Of a DNA stretch of 64,000 bases, positions 55,640 to 64,000 are shown in pieces; position 1 is the stretch's first letter; the number at the start of each line of letters is the position of its first letter. The DNA lies in the NCBI GenBank assembly GCA_026419785.1, contig JAODTK010001566.1, positions 124,001 through 188,000 on the forward strand. The letters run 5' to 3'. The stretch is from Sclerodactyla briareus. Its lineage: Eukaryota > Echinodermata > Holothuroidea > Dendrochirotida > Sclerodactylidae. The translations under genes and the position numbers were made by a program. A model generated the notes under the pieces. It was not told where the DNA came from and searched no databases. It saw nothing but the letters and a program-made list of their open reading frames with translations.

Positions 55640-57240
55640 CTATCTTAAAATCTACTCTATCATGTGTGTCAACAATTGCCTTTTTGTGGCCCCCAAACAG
55701 TCATTCTGTTCTTGATTGTCACCCCAAACGTGGACACAATGGTACCCATGGGACCTGTTCTGAACCTTGTGTACGGTCAAGGTCACAGGTCATTGAAGGG
55801 GGAATTAGGCCATTTCAAAATGTCTCCTCCTACAAATTAGGTGCACACATCGCTGATGTTCGGTCATAATGATGGTTCATCATCATCCATATCCTGGGTG
55901 TGTTCATGATTTTTGGTCCAAGGTCCCCATAGGCCCTGAGGGCCCAGTTTATGAAATTTCACACATGGTACTTGAAATGCATCTTCCTCCACAGCTTCAA
56001 TTTATTTTTCTTCAAAGTTACATATCATCTTTTTTTTGGTGGAAGGCAAATTCATGATTGATGTGTTCAGGATTTTGGGCCCAGGGCCACTTTGGGGGCC
56101 ATAGGGCCCATTTGTGAAATATCGCAAAAATCTAATATCGCCTTCAATGTATGCACCTTGCTGATGTTTCGGACTCATAATGATGGTCTAAAAGCCATAC
56201 CTTCGCGGGTGATCAGGCATTTTTGGTCCAAGGTCTGACTTGGGCACCGAGGGTCGATTGGTGATATTTCAACCCAGTGGTGCTTGGAATGTCATTTCCT
56301 CCTCCACAAGACTCAGTGATTTTATATTCAAAGTTAACATAATGTTCTTGAGTAGAGGGCCATTGGGGTGTTCAGGATTTGGTTCCTGGGGCTCATAGCC
56401 CAGTTTGGGCCTGAGGGCCCTTAATATGCAATACTGCAAAATTCTTGTATCTTCTCCCACAAATTTAGTTGCAGCACCATGCGGTGTTCGGCTTCATAAT
56501 GATGGTCTAATAGCCATTACGCTAAAGTGCCCAGGATCTAGGACCCAGGGCCCCATCATGTGAATCATTGATTCTCGTACCTCCGGGGGTGTTCGGAATT
56601 TTTTACCAGGTCCCACTTGAGGCCGATGGCCGCATTCACACAAATTCCATCGAATTCACACATTGGTACTTGACTGCATCTCATCTCACGAGTTCCAATT
56701 GATTTTCTTCGAAGTTACATGTGATACTTCCTTGGTTATGTGTCCATCAGGGGGTTTGTAACCTCAGGCTCAAGGCCTAAGTGGGCCTAGGGCCCATCAT
56801 GTTAATCACGCAAATGCTTCTACAAATTTTGATGGACTAGTCATGTTGATGTTCGGCCATACTGACTGTCTAATAACCGTACCTTCAAGGTTCTCATGAA
56901 TTCTGGACAGAGACCCAGTGGGGGGCCCGAGGGCCCATCATGTCAAATCACGTAAATGTTTCGTTCCCTTCCACATATTTTAGTGGCACATTGCTGATGT
57001 TTTCATCATAATGAGTGGCATAGCCGTACCTACGGGCTTTTCAAAATTTTTTGGTCCGAGGATCCACCAATTGGGCCCTACAGCCTGTCATACTCTATCC
57101 AGTGTGTCAACACTTGCCTTTTTGGCCCAGAAACATTCATTCTGTGATGGGTGTCGACCAACTTGGACACAATGTTAATGACTCATGACATGTTTGATTT
57201 TGTGAAGGTCATGGTCGTATAAAGGGCAAGCTGTGTAGTA
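55640..57240 (+). repeat. Dispersed repeat R2, tandem modules of about 300 bp
   Basis: The phrase GATGTTCGG-x-CATAATGATGG recurs near 55,855, 56,163, 56,490, 56,850 and 57,000. Each is followed by a GGTCCAAGGTC-like phrase, GGGCCCAT-type palindromic runs, and TGGTACTTGAAATGCATCT. The modules therefore form a loose tandem series. The same module appears at 14,190-15,130 and, inverted, at 61,800-62,270. Confidence 0.75.
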
Positions 57241-57960
57241 ATTTATTCCCCCGCAACACTGTAAGAGTTTGGGGGTGAGCGCAGGCATCCGCCGCCGCCG
57301 CCTCCGAAACTCGGCGTTAAGCACAAATAACTCTTCAACGCTTTAGCCCGATCGATCTGAAACTTGGAACACATGTCCGTCCTAGCAAAATCTCGGAGGA
57401 GTTCGAAAGTGGGGCGTCCCTGCATGTTTGCCTCTGAAGCCCGCTCCACCCCTGGGCCGTGCCACCTCTATTCGCAGGGTTTGAACGAAAAAACAGAGTT
57501 GGGGTCCGATTTACAATGAAACTTGGCTGTTGGGGACAACAACTGGTCTCGAAAAACTGACGCGGGATTTCAAGGTCCCCCGGAGGCAAATTTGTTTTTT
57601 TGGCGAAAATACAGAGGTAGTCGGATTTACATGAAACTCGATGGTGGGGACAACAGTGGGTCCCGAAATGCATGAACCGGGTGTAAATTTTCAAATTCAA
57701 GGTCACTCAACATCACAACTATTTCAAGGTTCACAATCACAAGGGGTCAAGGGCACGGGCTTCAAGGTCCCCAGAGTCAAATTTGCATTTATAATTATTA
57801 TTTGGATTTTTCTCACTCTGTCACGATTCAAAAGAAAAGTGAGAATTGACTACCGTTGGTCCTTGAACAACAATGCAGGTATTTCAAAGTCACCGAGGTC
57901 ACATGGACATAACTCCAATGTGCTTCTTTCTTCAACGAGGCTCGAGAAATGCCATTCCTG
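57241..57960 (+). repeat. Dispersed repeat R4 with repeated GAAACT(C/T)GG blocks
   Basis: Short blocks such as GATCTGAAACTTGGAAC, ACAATGAAACTTGGCTG and ACATGAAACTCGATGG, each followed by GGGGACAACA-like sequence and TTCAAGGTC, repeat about every 120 bp. The region starts with a CCGCCG microsatellite (57,288-57,303). Non-coding as written. Confidence 0.55.
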
Positions 57961-60779
57961 CAGGGATTATACATGTCGGCGGTTTACCCACCTTGCACCT
58001 GTCTAGTTTCCAATGGATCTCCTACAAATACATTAGATTTTCTTGAAACTTTGTCATAAAGTTCCTTCAGCTTATTTGTAGATTCTGGAATGCAACTCAT
58101 TAGTGTCTTAGGATCAAAACGTAACATCGCAAAGAGTAAACATCATTCTTTAATGGATGTGATCAAACCTGGACCCAGGTTCAACCGCACTTCCGGACAC
58201 GCTTTGACCCTGTGTACGGTCAAGGTCCTGGTATTAAAGGGACACAATAGCCACTGGGTGAAATTGCCTTTTTTCTCTCTCATTGGTCATTCTTTGATTG
58301 ACGTTGACCAACGATTAACAAGGTCTATTGACTGCTATTGACATCCCCCTTGGCATAGATATCAATGTCATATCGTGAACACAATAGCCATTGTTTGAAA
58401 CTGCTTGTCGTGGTCTCTATTAACAGTTAACACCTTCGTCTTGGTACATTTGTGCATTTGAGCTACAGCACCATTGTGCTCTAGGTTACCCTATTTGGTG
58501 TCTTAGCAAAGGTTAATTGCAGTGCTGTTGACATGCAGTGTTTTATTAGGTGTAGTCTCATTGTTACCCTGAAATTCCATGTTGCCATTTGAATACCAGG
58601 GATTACGTTACATTTAACGAAGAACTTTCAAAGGTTCTATTGGGGTATATAGACCATAGCACTGCTGACTAGTAGGCCACTACCTTTGTTTACTATGCGG
58701 GCAACAGTAGTGGTCTATTATGATAGTCTTCATTGTAACACTGAAATTCCAACAAGCTTTGATTGTTTCCATTGTATACAAGAGAGACACATGACCAATT
58801 CATCATGGTTTTTATTTGTGGTAATCATCAAAACCCGGGCAATGAGGTTTTTGTTCACTTAAATATTGGGTGTGGTACTAATATATTGTGAAGTTTTAAA
58901 AACTACAAATTGGAGGCGTGTTGGTAAACAAATTACATATCAGTTGCTGGCAACAGGTTGTATTAATATGATATCAATAGCACATTAATTCCCACATGTA
59001 TGCAGATTTATTTATTTTTTTTCTAGGTTTGACACTAAAATTCCTGAATTTCGCATTTTCTACAGTGTTTCTCTCATATAGCTCTATTTCATTACTTTTT
59101 ATCGTTTGGTAGTTTTTCAAGGCAACAGAAGTCACTACCCAAGCTGTGTCCTAATTGTCATTGTACCAACCTGTTTTGTCATTGACTTGACAGAGTATAG
59201 GGCATCTGCTTTGTATTCGTATCTTGTAAATTACTGGGAAGTGTGGGTTTGGGGGGGAAAACAAAAAACTATATCAGAATTGTATATGTATTGTTGATAT
59301 GTACAAATTGTGTATCACATATTTTTGTAATTTTACTTACATGGCGGGGCTGAATTGGATTATAGTTGAAATGCTATCAACAGGGGTAGTGATAATCACG
59401 TAACCTATATAAATTACCAAGGTTGATAATAAACAGCACAGTTTTTTTCTTATCTTTTTGCAGAGTACTTTATCAGCTTTATTTGCAGTCTCACCTTTTA
59501 TCACTCATAACATTAAGGAGTGGAGTTAATAGGTTTGGACCCATTCCTCCCTATGAATTCTCTCTTTATAGGGCTCATGCACTCCCAAGTTGCAAGACAC
59601 ACTCTTCACCCTGGGACAAGTGTGTGAGTGAGTCATTATCCCATGCACACATAGTGGCGTTGATATTGCAGTTGTTTCCAGTGGTGGGTTTCCCCTATGG
59701 TCCTTAAACGTGATCGAGGGTCAGCTTTGTTCAGTTTGGTCTATGGATCCTCAAAAGCAACTTGGGTTGAGTAATTGCTCGTCAGTTGCTCATTGCCCTT
59801 GAAAGGACTGGGGGGAGCCAGTCCATTGCCCGTCAGTTATTCATTGGATCTCCTGGTCCCTTGAAATGTTTGAGAGGTGCATTTATCTAGTTCAATTCAA
59901 TTTGGTTATGGTCCTTGAAAGGGACCGGTGACTTCCAAAATAGTCTAGTCACAACAAATTCTTTCTCGCGAAATGTTACCATATCTAATATTTTAATGTT
60001 TTGCTTTTCAAAAGTACCTGTTAACTCACCGCAAACACAAAATAGGTAGTACATTTCTGGTACACTGATGTTTTTTCAATCTCCATATTCAAATGATCTT
60101 TACAAGAAGAGTCTGGTCTGAGCAATAAGTAGAGTATGCTAGATTTTTTAGCTGCTGCATGAGACCCAGGTGATAATTGGGGACCAAACCACTCCTCAAT
60201 TGTCAGAGTGCTGTAATGTAACCTGTCCCAGATCAGGGTAAAGCACTTCTTTCAAGAAAATTGTGATAGTCCTTTACAAAACGGTCCTTTTACTGTATGG
60301 TGAGTATTATCCGTGCTGCTGGCTGCGTTACTTAACTAGGTCCTTACCTCAGTTGAGCTACTTCTCCTGGTGGTCTTCTGGTTTGGTTGACACGTCTGCC
60401 GCTGGGGTTCAACTGCTTTCTGTAGATGGATAGTGAGTGAAGCACTGCAGTTCTATGCAATAGCTGCACTACCAACCTTGAGCACTCTGAACACAACGTC
60501 CACATGGTGCAAATAGTCATTAGATGGGAGGGGCGATAGTGGCATAATACTTTGTACGCTGCATCATGAGGATTGTGGTTGTAGTGCCGTGGCGGAATAA
60601 CACCAGGCTGTTAACACAAGGCACAGGCTTCTTTCTCTTCCAGAATTGGGGGGGGGGACATGACCTCTCTGCCAATAATATTACTGTATGAAAAATGAAA
60701 CTCTGGGAGCCATCTCAAACTTTCCCCCCCCCCCCCCGTCCCCAAATGGGTTCCTATACACTTGAATGAAAGCTAACAC
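57961..60779. other. No recognised gene
   Basis: AT-rich sequence. 58,100-58,330 shares GTACGGTCAAGGTC and nearby wording with 55,760-55,800, so it is a further dispersed-repeat fragment. A C-run lies at 60,723-60,737. Nothing else supported. Confidence 0.4.
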
Positions 60780-61800
60780 AACTGATTACATGATTTTCGA
60801 TATTTGACCTATGGTGAACGCAGGTGATCTCTGACCTGGACCCAAAAACAATAAGGATTCATGTAAAAAAAACTCATTCTGAGGACACACACGGTATGGG
60901 CCTCATTCATCCAAGGTAAGTTGAGTTATCATGTTTACAATCTAAATTGGCAAAATTCAACTATATTCACACCCCGATCTGAACCAAAACCTAGGGTTCC
61001 CTGTAATTCTGTTTCCTCCCCATAAGTAGGCTACACAGCTCAGACTGAGACAACTTTCTGGACTATCATGTTTAACGGTTTTCACACTTTGACCTCTGGT
61101 GACCTCTAACCTGAGCCAAAACAACAGGGTTCAATCAGTTGAAACTTGATTCCATCCGGGTGGGCTATTGTGTTTAACCGCTAAATTCGCCACATTATCA
61201 ATTTTCCACAATTTCCAAATCTGACCCCTCGATTTACACTAAACAATAGGGTCCTTGTACTCCTTATAATTAAGCTGCATACTGAATTTCACCCTGATCA
61301 GACCAGGCAATCTGGACTTATTTTTCAAACTTGACATCTGGTGACCTCAGATGACCTTTGACCTGACCCAAAACAATAGGGATCATGCACTCATTATGGG
61401 GACCATACTAAGTATGAACTCGATCTATCCAGGTGGGATCAAGTTATCAATTTTCCACAATTTCCCAATTTTCCCCCAAACGACCCTCGATTTACACTAA
61501 AAACAATAGGGTTCCTATACTCCTCATAAGCAAGCAGCACATCGAATTTCAACCTGGTCGGACAGGGCTCGGACCGGGCATTATGGACTTTGTGTTGACA
61601 AGATTTTTCACACCTTGACCTAGGATGACCTTTGACCTGACCCCAAAACAATAGGGGATTCAGGTTACTCTTTATGGCGAACCCATATTCCAAGTATGAT
61701 TTCTAATCCATCCAAGTGGGATCGGGTTATGTGTTAACGAGCTAAAATCGGCCAATTAGCAATTAGCAATTTTTCACAATTTCCCAATTCTTCCCGAATC
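60780..61800 (+). repeat. Dispersed repeat R3, multiple tandem-like modules
   Basis: The phrase CAAAACAATAGGG (or a one-base variant) occurs at about 60,842, 61,118, 61,233, 61,370, 61,500 and 61,645. It is preceded by GACCTTTGACCTGACCC and followed by an ACTCCTTATAA or CTCATTATGG phrase and ATCCAGGTGGGATC. The modules are 110-280 bp apart. Confidence 0.75.
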
Positions 61801-62270
61801 TGACCACCGAATTACACCAACTAGAGCACCAATGGTGCTGTACCAAAGAATGTCCGTGTTGTGATAAATGGTCACAGATATGAGGGCGAAGGAGGCAGTT
61901 TCAAACAATGGCATATTGTGCCACTTTACGACTTTTGATCATGCAAGGCCCAAAGATGTCTCAGCATTCAATCAATATTGATGGGCCAAAGTGACACTGG
62001 GCCTTGGGTCCTAACTCCCTGGGCACCCTGAGGGTATGGCTAGTAGATCATCATTATGACTGAACATCAGCAATTGCAACAGCATTTGTGGAGATACAAA
62101 TTTTGCAGCATTCATATATGGGCTGTTAGGGCCCAAATGGACCCAGAGGCCTCTACCCAAGGACCATTACATGTAACTTGAAAGAAACATCAATGAATCT
62201 TGTTGGAGGAGATGCATTTCAAGTACCATTGTGTGAAATTTCATACAAGGCGATCACCCCCAGCGTCTCG
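61801..62270 (-). repeat. Dispersed repeat R2, inverted copy
   Basis: Reverse-complement R2 phrases: CATCATTATGACTGAACATCAG, GGGCCCAAATGGACCC, GGACCATTACATGTAACTT, GAGGAGATGCATTTCAAGTACCA. Same module as 55,640-57,240. Confidence 0.7.
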
Positions 62271-63639
62271 CCTGGTTGCGCGATCAGTGTTTCAATCTAA
62301 CAGTCACCATGCAAACAATCACAAGGCTTCAAGGTGTTGCTTCAAGATTTTGGTATATATTTAACACGCTACTAATCAGTGATCAATTTCAAATTTGTAA
62401 GGACTGATTATTGACAATGTCTACTGAAGGAGTAAAAGTTTGTGGAAATGTGACTAAGACTGCTTAAAGGATGCAAATCGGACCACAAATTAATTCCTAT
62501 TGACCCATTTGCTCATTCACATATCTCAGGACCAAACACTTAAAACATTTCATGGGAATTCCACGAACGAACATTTGCAATGAATGAACAATTTATACAC
62601 AACTGCATAACCCCCAGTGCCTCAAGTCAATGTTAGTTCACTTTTGGGACGACTTAAACTAAGGTATACCATTGATACCAATCAAGCTCCAGGAAAAAAT
62701 CAAACCCAAATTTGAAAAATTGGGAAACAATATGCGAAATAGACCACATGAATGACCTCCAGTTGTCCGCCACCATATTTGAATAATACATTTTTTTATA
62801 TAGTGAATAATCACACGATTGCTCTATTCCAGAAACGAGGGTGATGGAATGAAAAAAGTCCGACAAACTTTAATTTGCAAAATCATGCCAAATTAGACAC
62901 TCAATACCATATTGACGCTGAAAATCTATCAGACATTATTCTTATCCCACATCATGTGCCAAACAAGTCACATAGCAGTACGGTTCAATCGGGATCTTTG
63001 ATAGAAGCCCTGCACAATAGAGTACCATAAAAAAGGGCCTAATACCTTACATAATAGTGACTTGTGGTCCCACAATCTAATCAGATTCAATGCACCTAAT
63101 CCCGATGCCACCCTGTAAATTTGACCTCTGATATCTTTACACACAGAGGTCACATGGGTGGGGTTGGGTTGAAATTTGTCCATTTTGATCAGAAGTACCT
63201 TTGATGTCCGGAAAATGGCCACTAAAATTTGATTTGGCCCAAAAAAAATAGTAAAGGTCAAAGGTTCACACACAGACGGGGGGCCACGAGTGGATCACCA
63301 ATGCCGCGCAACCCTTCCCCCAACCTCAGGCCGGGACAATTCTGGTTTATGCCTATAATAATACTAACATTGCCATTTATACACGCGCACATATTACAGA
63401 CGTAATCAAAGGAGCTACAGAAGGGAAGCATTACAAATGAGAAACCGTAAGTCCCTAAAAAGCAATTAAATAGAGTGTCTTAGATTGATTTGAAAGTACC
63501 TGAAAGTGTGTAGTTCTGATGTTGGGCCTATGTTACCAAGTTTATGGGGTCCATAGTACTGGAAAGCTTATCTTGAAAGTTGATTCCTACTTCCACCAGA
63601 GAAAGCTTCCTTCTGGAAGTCGTACTTCTACCAGATCTT
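62271..63639. other. No recognised gene
   Basis: AT-rich sequence with small frames (62,654-62,866 minus, 62,968-63,273 minus). The latter lies in R3-like wording (GACCTCTGATATC, GGTCAAAGG). No gene supported. Confidence 0.4.
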
Positions 63640-63960
63640 AAAGGACGTTGGGGAACATACCATGATACCAGTCGCAGGGATCCAGGGGGCGGAAAGTCAT
63701 AAAACATTTGAAATCATGATCATCACTGGATAATCGATACGTGGCGGAGGCAGCCAGTTGTATTGTAAAAGTATACAGGACAGGAGTAAGTGATAAAATT
63801 TCCTTGATTGGCAAACAACCGGGCTGACAGAATTTTGCAACTTTCTGAACTTGGTAGATTAACTTATCAGGTAATCCTGCCAACAAGGAGTTGGCACGAG
63901 TCGAGACAGGAAGTGATAAAGCATGAACAGTCGTTTCAGCATCTCTTCTAGTGTCAGAAA
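63640..63960 (-). mobile_element. LINE (CR1/L2-like) fragment, antisense
   Basis: The minus strand encodes ANSLLAGLPDKLIYQVQKVA, then LTPVLYTF and, after frame changes, TYRLSSDDHDFKCFMTF. This matches the CNSLL-x-GLPD-x-LI-x-x-LQKVQN, ITPVLY and YRIDFKI-x-x-L blocks near the C-terminus of CR1/L2-type LINE reverse transcriptases. Frameshifted and truncated. Confidence 0.75.
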
Positions 63961-64000
63961 CTTTCTGATCGCCCAATACTACTGAGCACATAAGCTGCCG

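Overview
The window reads as animal genomic DNA, most likely from an invertebrate deuterostome such as an echinoderm (an inference from gene style, repeat types and the frequent AGGCCTA-like words, not a proven assignment). It is intron-rich, repeat-rich and has no prokaryotic-type operons. Nearly all long open frames are chance frames or transposon debris. The one host gene I recognise is a plus-strand two-pore channel (TPC, TPCN family), an endolysosomal voltage-gated-like cation channel with two six-helix domains. Its exons run from about 15.69 kb (helix IS1) to at least 46.97 kb (after helix IIS6). Possible 5' exons lie at 11.3-11.6 and 15.6 kb, and possible 3' exons at 51.7 and 54.2 kb. 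Most exons have good GT/AG borders and compatible phases, but many carry one-base frameshifts and one carries an in-frame stop. This fits either an unpolished long-read assembly or a recently inactivated copy.

Layout. 0-4.7 kb: unrecognised DNA plus copy A of a dispersed repeat (R1, 1.33-2.98 kb). 4.69-10.74 kb: a nearly full-length, frameshifted DIRS-type tyrosine-recombinase retrotransposon with inverted terminal repeats. 10.7-15.6 kb: mostly unrecognised, with a candidate first coding exon and an R2 repeat. 15.7-47 kb: the TPC gene. Its introns hold LINE 3' tails, tRNA-derived SINEs of two families, a 35-bp minisatellite, R1 copy B interrupted by a 1.4-kb hAT-like element, and other dispersed repeats. 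47-64 kb: a 69-bp satellite, another SINE, long stretches of R2/R3 repeat modules and a LINE tail at the right edge.

The most striking item is the intron between two pore-II exons of the TPC gene (40,577-43,145). It appears to consist entirely of a roughly 21-bp minisatellite (about 120 units). The repeat unit begins with GTAGGAG and reaches CCCTCCAG just before its last two bases, so the first unit supplies the 5' splice site and the last supplies the 3' splice site. The array starts and stops at the exon borders with no other intron sequence. Two more tandem arrays and a 256-nt cytosine-rich tract follow within 9 kb.
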